A stretch of 64,000 nt of DNA, from NCBI GenBank assembly GCA_015039465.1, contig MU130733.1, forward strand, positions 1-64,000. Reading direction: 5' to 3'. The notes below the pieces were generated by a model that was given only the letters and a program-made list of their open reading frames with translations, made no database searches and was not told the DNA's origin. This stretch comes from Phlegmacium glaucopus (lineage: Eukaryota > Basidiomycota > Agaricomycetes > Agaricales > Cortinariaceae). The position numbers and the translations under genes were made by a program. Each line of letters opens with the position of its first letter. The first letter of the stretch is position 1. Positions 35,356-48,219 of the stretch are shown piece after piece.

Positions 35356-37950
35356 TTATTCATCCACGTCCATCTTTAACCCTTTAAATCCGTTATCAAC
35401 ACCAACCACTCTAACCTGCCCACCACCTCCTTCTCTCTCCTGCGTTTTCCTATTAACAACACCGAACGAATCATTCCTCCTCCCATTCGTTCCAACTTCC
35501 TCCTCCTCTTCCTCCTCTTCTTCATCTGGAAGGGTCATATTCCCACTTCTCGGGGTATTATACCTCGACGAAAGACTCATAGCTCCAATAGGTATCGCAC
35601 AGAGACTAGGCGCACTACCCACATACGCAGGTGTGTATGTATCTCCTCCTGGAGTAGAAGGTATACTAGAACCCCATGCTGTAGAAGAAGAACCGGAGAG
35701 ATAAGGCGACGAAGGTAGGTCATGTTCGTCAAATTGGGATGAACTCCCACTACGATGATGACCACGTCTGTTGTTGCGGAGCGAAAATTCAAACTCGGAA
35801 GTATCGGCGTCCTCCACTTCTTGTGTACCTCGTTGAATACCAACCGTCCGTAGACGACCGACCCATCTGGAATAGAAGATAAGCCAAAGAAAAGAACACA
35901 ACCTTGAAAACATACGCTTCAGCACGATCCAAACTATCGCTCACGACACCCGTAACATTCCTCATCATATCCAAACTCTCAGTAGCCAATGCCAAAATCC
36001 GCTGAGCAGCCACAAGAGCCGTTCCAGCCGGAACGCTCCCATTTTCCCCGTCACCTGCGTCACCACTACCATGCCTTAGATGGCTATTCCTCGAAATCCT
36101 AGGCGATGTAGGAGAAGGGGCCCGAGAAGAAGTTCCAGATCTCAAACCACCTTCAATGCCATTAACGCTACAGGTACCTCTTTCTCTTTGAGCCGCTCTT
36201 CTCTGGCCACCCGGTCGACGAGTAGCAGCAGTTCCAGAAGCAGCAGCAGTCACTGACGAATCGCGCTCACTTCCGCCGGTAGGACTGGTCATACCTCCGC
36301 CACCACCCGCTTTCGACGCCCATCGTTGAGGCAAAGTCAAGATGAATCCTCTAACACGGGTCTTGGCTGGTTCTGGTAGAGCTCCGCCGGCATATTTGCT
36401 CACAATATCGACCACCTGTCGGATAGTTTGCACAATATCTCTTCGAACACTTATCAATCTCCGCATATGTTGTTCAGAAATCGGAGGACGCCTTGTTGAC
36501 GAAGCCGTCTCCGAAGGGAGAGGTTGAAGATCAGCCGTGAAGTTTCGAAGAAAGAGGATGTGGGCATCGATATAAGCTGTGGCATACTTTGGACAGAAAG
36601 TTGAGTATCGGAATTAGATGATTAAAAGAAAGACGAAACTTGTAGCCAATGTAGACAATATTTCAGCTTTCGCATGCTTTCCTCGCTCAAAGCAGCGCTC
36701 AGACCACCTGCCTCTAATAACACAGCTTGCCAACGACTTCGTTGAGCAACTTGTCTCTCATCCCTGCTATTCGGGTTCCGAGGATCTGAATTTTCTGAAC
36801 GGGATTCATCCCCATTTTGGGTTGGGGTGGATGACCTTGAATCTGGTGGCGGTGGCGGTGGGCCAGTAAATGGGCTATTAGCTACTTTTGAAGGTAAGTT
36901 CCTTGGCATGTGATAATCTCAATTATATGATCATGGAACGAACATTCTAGCCAATCTGGAACACCTTTATCGCCTTCTCTCCGATAATGTCTAATAGAAC
37001 TTGATTGTGCTGGGTACACATCCTCGGGTTGCATGCTACTATCTCTGTCATCTTGGTCTTCTACTGATGATGGAGACCCGTCGAGAGTTTTGGTCTTTGA
37101 TTTTGGTCTCCGTCTTTCCCTATCTGTATCTGAAGGATCAGGGGAGGTGGCCATGGGAGAAGCAGAAGCGGATGGTTGACATTCACCGCCGGATAAATGG
37201 CGATACCGATCGAGCTGAGATTGATAGGTACATTAGTGACAGATCGAAGTGGCAATGTAAACAAGATTGTATGAAACAAAAAAACTCGGAGCCGTTAAAA
37301 ACAATGGTGCTGACACTGCCCCGACATGAATACGTATATTTTTTTCCCCATGCAGGAAGAACAATGTACAATGAGTTTGGATAGCAGTTGAGGTCGACTG
37401 CATAATCACGTGTGTAACATGCGATGGGGGGAAGGCACAAGCGGAAATTGACAAGAAGAATGATTGAATAACATACACACCCTGTCTAATTGTCTGCAAG
37501 CGAATTCATCCAACTGATTAACATCGACTGGAAGACGATTTATGACGGGACGGGATATTGATTTAACACTCGATTCGACCATTTCAGCGCCATACTATGG
37601 GGTGTTTTCTTCAGCTCCATATATCGAAAGGGGAGAGGGAGGGACGTACCTTGACCATCCGTGATGATGCTTTACCTTGTTCGTATACACGAATTGCGGA
37701 ATTTAGGAAGGGAAGATGAGACATGCGAGCGACAAAGGCAGGAGAGTTGGGTGTGACAGGAGCAGTAGCATCCGAGGAAGGGTCGTATGAAAGTCGCGGC
37801 AGTGGTGGAAGCGTCCGCGAAGTGCCTAATCGTTTTTTTTTCAGGATCATGTATTGATACAAAAAAAAAGAGGTTGGGTGTACCATTTCTATTTCTCATA
37901 TCACCCAGAACTCTAATAGCGCTCTCTTCTTGTTCGTCAAAGACCTCCAT
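35356..37950 (-). CDS. Opi1-like transcriptional regulator (684 aa)
   Basis: Seven exons on the minus strand: 37950-37884, 37825-37650, 37594-37481, 37214-36944, 36884-36640, 36586-35916, 35866-35356; 2055 nt, exactly in frame. Conserved blocks fit the Opi1 family: FLNSAIRVYEQGKASS (about 62-77), YGAEMVESSV (82), NQLDEFACRQLDR (107-119), RVRGFILTLPQRWA (about 368) and RILALATESLDMM...SDSLDRAEAW (about 485-515). In yeast Opi1 represses inositol/choline-responsive phospholipid genes and shuttles between the ER membrane and the nucleus; in filamentous fungi the homologue CCG-8 links to metabolism. The role here is inferred. The rest is Ser/Pro-rich with an acidic stretch of Glu near the C-terminus. 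The donor at the end of exon 4 (GTTCGT) is unusual. Confidence 0.85.
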
Positions 37951-38320
37951 GCTGATGATGGGTTGTGTGGTAGAAGCAATTCATTTTATCAAATGTTTCC
38001 AAACACTCGAAACATGTGAATCTTCCACACATCACAAAACAAACAAGTGTCAACAATAATAGGGCATTGCCCTTATCGATCTGTCAAAAGATAAATGCGG
38101 TGCACACGGGTTCTGCACGCATACAGTCGTCGTAACGTATCCATGATGGTCGGATCCAACGGTTATAACAAACACACTGGCGCCTACTGGCGCCCAAGAT
38201 CTTCACACAGTCCGTCTTTATTCATAAAGGTTCCGCGACTATCACGGAAAACCCTTCAACAAACAAAAAGCCCCCTTCGCTTCCGGTTTCCCCTTTCATC
38301 GAAATTTCATCCCTTGATCA
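37951..38320. promoter_or_regulatory. Divergent promoter region, Opi1-like gene / calpain A
   Basis: 370 bp between the start codons of two divergently read genes, so it should contain both promoters and 5' leaders. A near-direct repeat ACTGGCGCCTACTGGCGCCC lies at about 38178-38197. No confident TATA box is seen on either strand. Confidence 0.5.
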
Positions 38321-41192
38321 ATGACGACGACAGTCGTAACTACTGTAGAGACAACCACTGCCCCAGCCGTTATCCCCCTTGCCAAAGAACAGGTTGGCTT
38401 ACTTGTGACGAAGGAGCTTGAAAAGGCTATTGAAGACTGCAAAGCCAAAGTACAACGAATTGCTAAAGATTGTCGGGCAAAAAATAGAAAGTTCAGGTAT
38501 GTTTTTTGAATTACTTCCTATACATACATCTACTCATACTGAGTCCCCCAGAGACATCGAGTTCGACCTAGAGAATGACAAGAACAGATGTCTCTATGGA
38601 CTATTCATGCAAACTAATGAAAATCTCTCCCCCGCCGACGTTCATCGTGTCACTCAAATATTCGATAATCCTCAATTCTTCTTCGGCGGTGCTGCAGACT
38701 CAAACGACATCATACAAGGAGCTTTGGGAGATTGTTGGTTTCTCTCCGCCCTTGCTACCGTCTCAACAGCACCAGGCTTAGTGGAGAAGTTCTGTGTCGC
38801 TGTATGTCCTTTGATTACTAAACCATAACCCTACTGACAATCTTTTAATTAGCGAGACGAAAAAGTTGGCGTTTATGGTTTCATCTTCTTCCGAGATAAT
38901 GCTTGGGTTACCGTCATCATCGACGAGTTAGTTGTTCCTTTCCTTTTTACCTAAACCGTTATGGCCTGCTTAACGCCGAACGTCACCCCCCAACAGCATG
39001 TTATACACCCGAGTTCCGAAATACGAAGAACTCAAGGCTAGCGAACAAGAGCTATATCATTACGACAAGGACATCTACAACAAATCAGCTCGGAAAGGTG
39101 GAAAGTCATTGTATTTCGCGAAGTCAGGAACAGCAGGAGAGACTTGGGTACCGCTCATCGAGAAGGCTTATGCGAAACTACATGGCAACTATTCCCATTT
39201 GTTGGGGGGTCAAGAATGTGATGCGATTGAGGATCTCACTGGGTAAAGTCCTAGTTTTCTGTTAATTCAAATAACTAATCTTTCGTATTCTAGTGGTGTT
39301 TCGACCGTTTTACAGAGCAAAGTATGGTTCATTACCGAAATCCTTCACATAAATTTTAACGCAAAATCATAGGACATTCTAGAACCTGAACGATTCTGGG
39401 ACGAAGAACTAAGCAGAGCCAACGAAGACCGACTTTTCGGATGTTCATTCAACAACCTCGACAGCACACGAAGTGGCGTCACAGGCGCTAAAGTACAAGG
39501 CTTGATCGGAAACCACGCATATTCGGTTCTTCGAGCGGTGAAATGTAACGGAAAGAGATTCGTTGTGGTTCGGAACCCATGGGGGAAATCTGAATGGACA
39601 GGTCGATGGTCAGATGGTTCAAAGGAATGGACACAAGAGTGGTTGGAAGTTTTACCGAAATTGGGACATACGTTTGGGGATGATGGGCAGTTCGTCATGG
39701 AATGTGCGTTTTGGTTAAACTCTTTCATTTATTTTTTTGGCTAATTTCCACGAAGATTCGGATTGGTTGGAATGTTTCGCACAGATTGACAGGACTATTC
39801 TTTTCGATTCTACTTGGATGATGTCATCTCAATGGCTCCACGTCCCCGTTCCACCTCTTCCCGTCGCTTGGTCTTACGGCGATGTGACCTGTAAGTTTCT
39901 CCTAATCCCTTTACTTATCGTCTTTCCTCACTATATATTATTTCCACAGTTACGTTCTCACTTCCAGGACCTTCCACCACCATCATCGTACTCTCTCAAC
40001 TCGATTCAAGATATTACAGAGACGTCGCAGGTCGAGCATCTTGGACCATGGATTTTACCCTTGTCAAAGAAGGTCAAAAAGAACCTATCGCAGAATCTGG
40101 TCATTCGGATTTTTATCTCCGTAGTGTTCATTTGGAAGTCGACTTAGAGGCTGGGAATTATATCGTTTATGTGCGTAGTCGAATTAAGAAAAAACAAAAA
40201 CAAAAACAAAAGTTTCTGAAAAATCTCTCTTTTGGTTTGTTAGGTTCGTTTGGATCGAACAATGGATCGTAATGAAGTAAGTTTGGTTTTTTTTGGATTT
40301 TTTCTTTCTGGAAACCGTTTTTCTTTTTTTTTCGTTGTTCAATGTACGTTGTTTTTCCGCAGAATAATACTACCGTTGATGAATGGCAACTACGAAAATT
40401 GTCTCGGATCTTGACTGAGCGAGCCAAAAGCCAAGCGATAGCATCCAGTAAGCCTTTCTTCTTAACATCCATTAATCAGCCCCATTCATTCCATCCCATC
40501 CCCTCTTCTATAAAGATTTCAAAACCGAGTAAGCGCAATTCTTCGATTCATATCCCCACTCACAACTCTGAAATCCTTTACATTTTCCCAGCGACAAAAA
40601 AAAATTCTTACCAGCCACACTCGAAACATTGATACAACGTGATTTCGAAGAATACGAAAAGAAGAAGAAAGCATCAGAGGAAACTACGACTACTAAAACG
40701 GAGGAAAAAACGGAAGATGGGACCGTTACTACCACTACCACCACGACCACGACCAAAGTCGAAACTATTGTGGTTAACAAGACAGCTGGTACGGCTACTA
40801 CCACCACCGCTACCAAAGTGGTAGACCCCGTCCCAGACAAACCTGTTCCTACTGACGTATCAGTCGAATCCGATACTGCTACTAGCGGTACAGTCACACC
40901 AGCCGCACCAAACGCAGACTCTCATACCCCTCCTGATAGCGTTAGCGTCAGCGAAGGAAACGTACGTGAGAGTACGCAACGTGGATCTAGCAACAACAAC
41001 TATGGAGATACCGCCGACTCCGAGACAAAGAAGGAAGAGGAGAAAGGCAAAGTGACGATTCCTCATGATGATTCGAATTCTGTATATGTTGGGTTAAGGG
41101 TGTATACCCATAAAGATGTTCCTGCTGTGGTTGTTGGACGGTTGAAGGCTGCGGTTGAGGTTAAAACTAGTACGGATGAGGTTAAAGCGTAG
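38321..41192 (+). CDS. Calpain A: calpain-family cysteine protease (730 aa)
   Basis: Ca2+-dependent or PalB-like intracellular cysteine protease by family. Twelve exons: 38321-38496, 38552-38801, 38853-38926, 38997-39242, 39294-39321, 39373-39703, 39756-39890, 39950-40170, 40244-40276, 40363-40447, 40516-40528 (13-nt microexon), 40592-41192; 2193 nt, exactly in frame. Catalytic triad complete: Cys about 120 ([10 protein letters not shown]), His about 306 (LIGNHAYSV), Asn about 326 ([10 protein letters not shown]). A C2-like domain follows ([12 protein letters not shown]...[10 protein letters not shown]), then a Lys/Glu and Thr-rich tail ending with [19 protein letters not shown]. No signal peptide. 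Substrate unknown. Its decayed copies lie at 52.1-52.9, 54.5-54.75 and 60.9-63.6 kb. Confidence 0.88.
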
Positions 41193-42014
41193 TTTTTTGG
41201 TTACCCCACCTGAAAGGATCTATGGTTGCACTTATCTACCTACTTACTGGCTATGGCTATTACATATCCCTACTCATATATTTCTACTTGTTTTTTTTTT
41301 TCAATGTACTCAGCAAACTCGGATGGGATTAGGGCCATTCAGAGTTCAATATTCTCGTCTTAGTGAAATATGAGCATAGCACTCCTGGAAGCCACCAATT
41401 CTGCAGGATGCAGAATTGATGCAAAATGTAATGCAGGATCATAAAAATCTGCATTTAGCAGAATAATTAATTCTTAAATAATTCTGCCAAGATGCAAAAA
41501 AACAATTAAAATCCAGCCAGATTTAGAAATTCTGCCTCAATTTTACTTTTGGTGAATTTTTTACCTTTGCATGAATTCTGCAACAATTAGAATCCAATTA
41601 GAATGTAAGATTCTACCTGCAAGGGTGACTGAAAGTTGGCCAGTCCTGATCAGGATCAGGAGTCCATCTGAATATTTGGGAGTTTGGTCAGGGCCAAACA
41701 TAACTGAAAATTGGGTTGAAGCTGGGCGTACTAGCAGGAGATCCAAAGTTTAATAAAACTATAAGTATCAACTACAACTAACTTAGGGACTAGTGTGGTC
41801 CGGTTATTTCCACAGTATTTACTGTAGTTTAGTTACCGGTAGCATTTGGTATGGTTCCATGGTTATTAATAGAAATCCATGGTTTTCCAGTAATGCTGGC
41901 TCATTATTAATGACATTGTGTGATTTTTAATCTAAATCGGGAGCGCTCAGCACTCAAACCTTGTACTGCGTATTGAGCAGTAAAAAAGCTGTTCCCCCCT
42001 CTGCTCCTGCTACC

Positions 42015-45000
42015 ATGGCACCTAAAACCATGGGTGGAAGCTCTCGAGGCCATTGTGGCCAGCCATCCACTCAACACCAGCAACTGCAGCCAGCCACAGA
42101 GCCTGATACCAGTGCTCAGGCTGCTGTTCCTACTCCCCCAGACCCTGTAACTCCCATTTGTCGCACAGCACTGTTTCATGTGCCCCCATATAATCCACGC
42201 CCTATCCCAGCCCAACCCTCATCTCCAGACGAGGAGGAGTTTGATTTTGATGAAGCAGATGCCATTCCAATCACTGCCCCTCCAGCGGCTGGTGCTTTGG
42301 GGTCACCTGTAAAGCATGCACATGCTGTGGGGGGAAATCAGGAGAGCCTTCATTGGAAAGGAGATCTTGAGGTTTGGGATGAAAGTGATGAGGATATAAT
42401 AAGTATGTGATTGTCCTTGGTAATATAATTAGTGTTTGTAAGTCCGGTCCAGTCCGGTTTTTTGGTATTTTTGGACAGGACCGGGACCGCAACCGGTCCA
42501 CTAAGCTTCTAGAAGGTCAAAAGACCGGACTGGACGACCGGTCCACATCAGTTTTTTTGCAGTCCTGGACCAGTCCTGGTCCAAGACTGTCCAAGACCGG
42601 ACTTTTGACAAATACCAGTCATATTTTCATTTATAACATCAGAAAAATATGTAGATGTGATCTATATCTTTAGAATAAGCCCAAGAACATTAAATTCCGT
42701 TGGGAATTGACAATTTTATGGTGATATTATTTGTTTCCTACTATTTTGTGTACATTTTTACTGTTTTATTTTTTTCTCAGTGAATATTTGACCAATAAAT
42801 ACGGTCTTTATCTTGTTTTAAAGGGAAAAATAGGGGCTACAAAAATACCGGTTCAGACCGGTCCTAGGACTGAAGACTGGTCTTTTTCCAGTCTTTGCTT
42901 CTCAAAAACCAAAAAACCAGACTGCTGGTCTGGTCTTTTGCAGTCTGGTCCAGTCTTTTTGCAGTCTTTTTCCAGTCCTGCAACTGGACTTCCAAACACT
43001 AAATATAATCAATGTACTAATATTATGAACATAGATGCTGCATGAAAAATCTGGCGATCAAATGTGTATGATCATTTTATCACCACTGTCATCCGCATAT
43101 GTGACCCCTTCTCTCACCAGCCTCTAAAGATTGAATTTGTATTTACCTGTAAGACCCACCCTGAGAACCACCAACAACCACTGCGCCATGATCGGAATAA
43201 GACTGGAGATGGAACTACCAAGTTTTTGAAGGATGTTAGGATGTGCGAGGAGAAGCAGGGTATCTATCAGCCACAACCTGCATCCAGATCTATCCCTTAT
43301 ACTCCTGAAACCCACTGTGCTCTTATTGCTTTGCGCTGTGCAAAGCATTCCCACCCAATCAATTCAATTCTTGACTATGACTACCAGACTGAAGTTGAAA
43401 TGCTTCATCCTGGGACTGCTATACCTCATCCAACAACTGTACAATGTGACCTTGTCAATATATATATCCATGTGTCAACCTTTGTCATGAATTATTTTAT
43501 GGTAACATTAATATTTCTCCACTGCTTTTTCAAGATGCTGAAAAATATTCCCAGACACTTGGTACTGCTATTCATATTGCACTTGATGGATGGACAAGTC
43601 CCCTTGTTACTTCCTACCTTGGGCTTGTTGTTATCTGGTATGCAAATGGTACAATAAATTGTGCAGTCTTGGAATTTATTCGGTATGTATTTCATTAATA
43701 CATATATATTATTCTAATATTTTTTTAGTCTTACCAGTAGTCATACAGGAGAATATTTGGCAGAAGTTACAGCTGAATGTCTCAAATGCTATGGTTTGGA
43801 TAAATTGGTAAGAAACATTTCTGAGTTATGCTTGCTATTGCTAATATATAATAGATTTTGGGATTATGTATGGACAATGCTAGCAATTGTAATCGCCTTG
43901 CTAGTATTCTCTCAACTTGTATCCCACACTTTGGAGGAACACATGCAAGGCTTTGCTGTCTTGCCCATATCATCAATCTTATTGCAAAAGCAAGTTTTTT
44001 TTTTTTTTACCTGCTAGCTACTTTGATTTATATTGTCTGGTTAGATATTTTTATCATTTTTCTTCAAGAAACCCAAGCGCAAGAAATCAACAATTCCCAT
44101 TCCATCTGATGACCCAATTGTTGATGATGATATAGCAGCTGTTGAGGAGGCAGAGTATGATGCCCAGGTAGAACAGGATAATGAAGGGCAAATTGCACAT
44201 GATGAGCCAACAGTTCGGTCTATTCATGACCAAGCTATTGAACTTATGAGAGAACAGAGGGTTGAAATGACAGTGAATGAGGAGGAATTAGCTCTGAACT
44301 TATTTCCAAAGGTGAGTTTATTTATTTATTTTGTCTTTTAATCTATTAAAAATCCTGTATTAGGTTGCAGGGCTTGCTTGTTCAATTCAGGATTCTTCAC
44401 CTCTCAAGGAAAAGTTTAAGGATCTTGTTTCACGAGATTCTGAGCTTCAATCTAGCATGAGGGACTCTCTTGCTCAGCATGTTCCAACCCAATGGAATTC
44501 TGACTTTGACCGCCTGTATTCACATCTATATTTCAAGACAGTTATTCAGAGCATGACAGGTGTAACAGAAAACAAACTCAAAGCCTATTGCCTTAGTGAG
44601 GATCAATGGGACCTTGCAGAAGACCTTCAGGCAGTCTTAGTGGTAGCTTCTTTATTTCCTGTTTTCAGTTAGCATTCTAATCTTATCTTTAGCTTTTCAA
44701 AGATCTTACAGAGCTCTTTTCAAAGGCTGATATCCCTCTTGTGGTTGAAGCTGTTCCTATGCTCCTTCTACTTTGCAGCAGATTGGTGTTGGTTATTGAA
44801 GACACTCTGATGGCAAGTAGTGCTGGTTGTGATGACTCTGATTCAGATGGGCAGGACACAGACAGTGAGGAAAATGGTCTTGATTGTCCCACTCCAGCTG
44901 TTATCCACATTGCTTCACAAGCAGCTGTTCTGTTGATTGAAAAATATTTTGATTTACTGTGGGACTGTGATATATATATCATTGCAATTGGTATGTAATT

Positions 45001-45705
45001 TATATCATCTCTATATTTTCATTTCTCAAATTTGAATGTCATAGTTATGTGTCCTGATTGCAAAACAGGATGGTTCAAGGAGCATTTGAAATATTCAGCT
45101 GCAGAAATCAAGAGGATCAAAATAATAGTTGTTAAGGCATGGAAGTCTAAATATGCACCCCAGGATCAGCCAGAGAGCTCACAGGTTCAGAAGAAGGACA
45201 AGAGTCGCAAAGGGAAATTGGTATATTTCAGCTCTTGATCATATTGTTACCTTTAACTCACATCACCTAGGAGTTTTCAAAGTGGGCAACCAACCCTGAT
45301 CAAGCACAGAAGAAACATGGATATGATTATATTGAAACCTACCTCAGTGAGCCCACACCTACCAAAGAATCTATTACTGCAGCTGGTGGTTATCTCAATT
45401 ACTGGGCCACTGCTCTCAAGACATGCCATTCAGTTTCTCAGATGGCACTGGACTACATTTCTGCACCTGGTATTTCTAATTTTACCTTCATGATTTTATC
45501 TAACCATATATACAGCAACATCTGTGGATGCAGAACGTGCATTTTAAACTGGTTGTTGCCAAGTAAACTTCATGCAACATAATATGAGTTCTCAGACCTT
45601 CCAATCACAAGTGGCTGTTGGTTCATAGGTTAAAACACCCCTGAACCCTGGCCTCTCTGAAATTTCCAAAATTATTGCTGATCAACATCACTCAAAGTAA
45701 TGTAC
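42015..45705 (+). pseudogene. hAT2 transposase, decayed
   Basis: N-terminal exon from ATG 42015 (TACCATGG context), Pro/acidic-rich, cut by a MITE at 42430. A zinc-finger-like block follows (FVFTCKTHPENH...RHDRNKT...MCEEKQG, about 43130-43260). The catalytic core is spread over exons: ALDGWTSPLVTSY (about 43580), MDNASNCN (43872), CLAHIINLI (43960), PTQWNSDFDRL (44485). The dimerisation motif ATSVDAERAF (about 45510) is followed by stop codons. A TGA interrupts the block at about 43041. It belongs to a different hAT family from the element at 17.9 kb (DGWTS versus DGWSADTTK core). Not functional as read. Confidence 0.75.
42430..43001. mobile_element. hAT MITE, 572 bp, TSD AATATAAT
   Basis: TIRs TAGTGTTTGTAAGTCCGGT and, in complement, TAGTGTTTGGAAGTCCAGT; TSD AATATAAT at 42422-42429 and 43002-43009. 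The ends and the CCGGT/AGACCGGT interior resemble hAT1 (TAGTGCTTGAAAGTCCGGT), so hAT1-type transposase may have mobilised it. No coding sequence. Inserted in the hAT2 transposase. Confidence 0.88.
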
Positions 45706-47143
45706 AAAAATGAAGTAGTTCACACAAATTTGTACAACTCTAACTTGTTTATGGTCATTTAAATTCTATTTCATATTTCATTCTCAATTTATGTGTGTTT
45801 TCCTGATCAAACACTCTCTAATGCACCTAATTTTAAAGAAATTGGTCCAGTATTGGGTCTACAATGAGGGCAACAAAGTTGCAGCCCACCGTGAACCCTA
45901 TGTGGACCCTGAGCTACCTAAATTAGTATGGTAGTTCTGGGAACCGTGGAAACTGTACCGTACCATACCGTATTTGGTTGAACCACGGTAGGGACTGGCC
46001 TGGTTTAGGTACTACCACAGATTTTACCATACTTTAGTTACCGGTACCATTCGGTATGGAACCGTGGTAATTATGGAAATCCACAGTTTTCTGGAACTGC
46101 TGAGGTGGCTGACCAAATTTAAGAGGGTTACAAAATGTGACTGGTCCAAATAAATAATTGTATACAAATTTACTAATGATCCAGATACATTTCATTGTTT
46201 TGCCTTTCTGCAACTTTCCTTGGGTGATGTTTATATAATGTTTTAAGGGAAAATTATCTCAATATATCACAAAGTATAACCCAATTTTATTTGGCATTTT
46301 TTACCAGCTGGAAATTGAAACATGGAATTTTTGACCTAGGGCATCAGCTAGGCTTGCACAATGCTCAGGGGGTAGGCCTAAGTTGAAGCATTAAAAAAGA
46401 AGAAAGTATGTATAAATGACGAGTAGTAGTCTATCATTTCTCCGGAAAAGAAAATGAGTAAAATACGCAGAGACACTACAATATTTGAGCTGTGAAATTG
46501 GAAAGGCTCAGAGAGGCTTGGTATACTGGTAACCGCCATAACCGTACTGTACCATACCATATTTGGTTAAACCGCGGTTTGTTTACCGGTTGTTACCGGT
46601 CATTACCATGCTAGTCCCTAAACTGCGGTTGTCACACTGGTAACATTGTTACCAGTTGTGACCATGCTAGTCCCTAAACTAACTCACCTAGCAGAAGATC
46701 CAAAGAGGAAAGGATGGGGATCTCTGCTAGGATGGGAAAATATTTAAATATGAATATGGACATAATGGACATATGAAAATAAATAAATAATGGTGCAATA
46801 ATAAAATAATTAAAATGGTGTCATATGAGAATGAATAAAATAACAAGTTGAAGTTCCATTCAGGTTTGGGCCTGAATGAAAGTTGGAAGTAAAGAGAGTC
46901 AGGACTGGGCCCGAATGAGGGTTGGGAGAGGAGATGCTAAGGTTGATGGTGTGGTGGGATGTACAGGTTGCCAACCGGTCAGTCCACCTGCCAATTCAGT
47001 TGAGCCAACAACTGGTTGAGATATCTTTCCTGAGCTGATATGGGAGACTTGGGTCCCCACACTTGATGGTTCCAGATGGGTGTTGGTCAAGAAGTAAATC
47101 CTAATCAGGTGGTGTAGGTAGAATGGAGTGTCCCCTTACACTA

Positions 47144-47349
47144 CCTTAATTTCACAAGATGCAGAATTTATCAAGAATGATAAATTCTCAATGGATTTAA
47201 CAAACTGCAAAATGTTGTCAGAATTCATTATTCTGCATTTTGCAGAATCAATTATGTAGTGGGGGGCAAAATGCAGAATAATGAATTCTGACAACATTTT
47301 GCAGTTTGTTAAATCCATTGAGAATTTATCACATCTTGTGAAATTAAGG
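47144..47349. mobile_element. Hairpin MITE, 206 bp, TA-flanked
   Basis: Nearly perfect palindrome with arms of about 90 bp (CCTTAATTTCACAAGATG... and its complement) around a short G-rich loop, flanked by TA at 47142-47143 and 47350-47351, as for Tc1/mariner-type insertion. Non-coding. Confidence 0.8.
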
Positions 47350-47798
47350 TAGAATCTTACATTCTAATTGGATTCTAATTGTTGTGGAATTCATACAAAA
47401 GTAAAAATTTTACCAAAAGTAACATTGAGGTGGAATTTCTAAATCTGGCCAGATTTTAATTATTTTTTGCATCTTGGCAGAATTATTTGAGAATTAATTA
47501 TTCTGCTAAATGCAGATTTTTATGATCCTGCATTACATTTTGCATCAATTCTGCATCCTGCAGAATTGGTGGCTTCCAGGAGTGTAGATTAGAATCAAGT
47601 CTTTGAGTGAACATGTGATGTCACAGTGTTACATGCTTCTTCTTTCCAAGACATCCATCATTCACTCTCAGCATCTGGCTCTCTGCCCCACTCTGGCTTG
47701 TTTTTTGCTTCACAAAAATACTCTCTTTTAACAAACACACTCTTTAATCAGTCCTTTAACCCCTTTAAGTTTATTTCTTATTGACTGCTAATATCACC

Positions 47799-47996
47799 AT
47801 GGATGAAAGAATAATCCACAACCCCCACCTCAAACTCATGCCAGACCATGCAGGACCACACTACAACATTCTTCAAAACATGTTAACCCAGAACAGCATG
47901 ACTGTGGAGCAGGCAGTCCAAGCACTTGATGACCCTTGGGGCCTTGGACCCAGAATCACAATGAATCAGGTAGGTAAGCTACATTGTTATGTGTAA
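47799..47996 (+). pseudogene. Short N-terminal coding stub, possibly transposon-derived
   Basis: ATG 47799 in CACCATGGATG context opens 66 codons (MDERIIHNPHLKLMPDHAG) that reach a GTAGGTAAG donor-like site at about 47970. No downstream exon is recognisable; the following sequence is unrelated and repeat-rich. An 18-bp repeat with GGCCAGTG/GGGCCTGCTGGAGG words lies at about 48035-48120. Function not recognised. Confidence 0.3.
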
Positions 47997-48219
47997 CATG
48001 GTGTAGTGAAGACATACATTGTATCAACTAAGTTGGGCCTGCTGGAGGCCAGTGAAGCACCTATATATAGGATACATAGATTTTATTGACTAACTTGAGG
48101 CCAGTGGGCCTGCTGGAGGGCCTATAATATATTAGTAGTAGCAGATGCATCAGCAAACCCTGATTTTCAATCATAACATACAGTCAGTGTATGATGTACC
48201 ATAGTGCTGGAGTGTTGTG

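Larger units (their letters stand above)
41784..46676 (+). mobile_element. hAT transposon 2, 4893 bp, TSD AACTAACT
   Basis: The ends TAGGGACTAGTGTGGTCC and, in complement, TAGGGACTAGCATGGTCAC are inverted. The 8-bp AACTAACT is at 41776-41783 and 46677-46684. Subterminal ACCGGTA/TACCGT words are frequent on both sides. A second, inner right-end motif CTAGTCCCTA near 46610 suggests a duplicated terminus. It carries a decayed transposase and a MITE. Confidence 0.85.
41727..47140 (+). mobile_element. Family L LTR, 5'-truncated, split by hAT2
   Basis: The left piece (41727-41783) starts within the family at CTAGCAGGAGATCCAAAG; the first about 30 bp are missing. The right piece (46685-47140) runs from CACCTAGCAG to GTGTCCCCTTACA, slightly mutated at the end. 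No TSD is recognisable because of the 5' loss. Confidence 0.65.
41380..47584. mobile_element. Outer inverted-repeat element enclosing an LTR and a hAT
   Basis: About 245-bp arms in opposite orientation (41380-41625 and 47352-47584). The ends are CACTCCTGGAAGCCACC and its complement, with TAG on both sides (41377-41379 and 47585-47587). The arms carry TTCTGCA/TGCAGAATT words. Between them lie about 100 bp of own sequence (41626-41726), a family L LTR with a hAT inside, and a small hairpin element (47144-47349). Without insertions it would be a fold-back element of roughly 0.6 kb. Confidence 0.65.
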
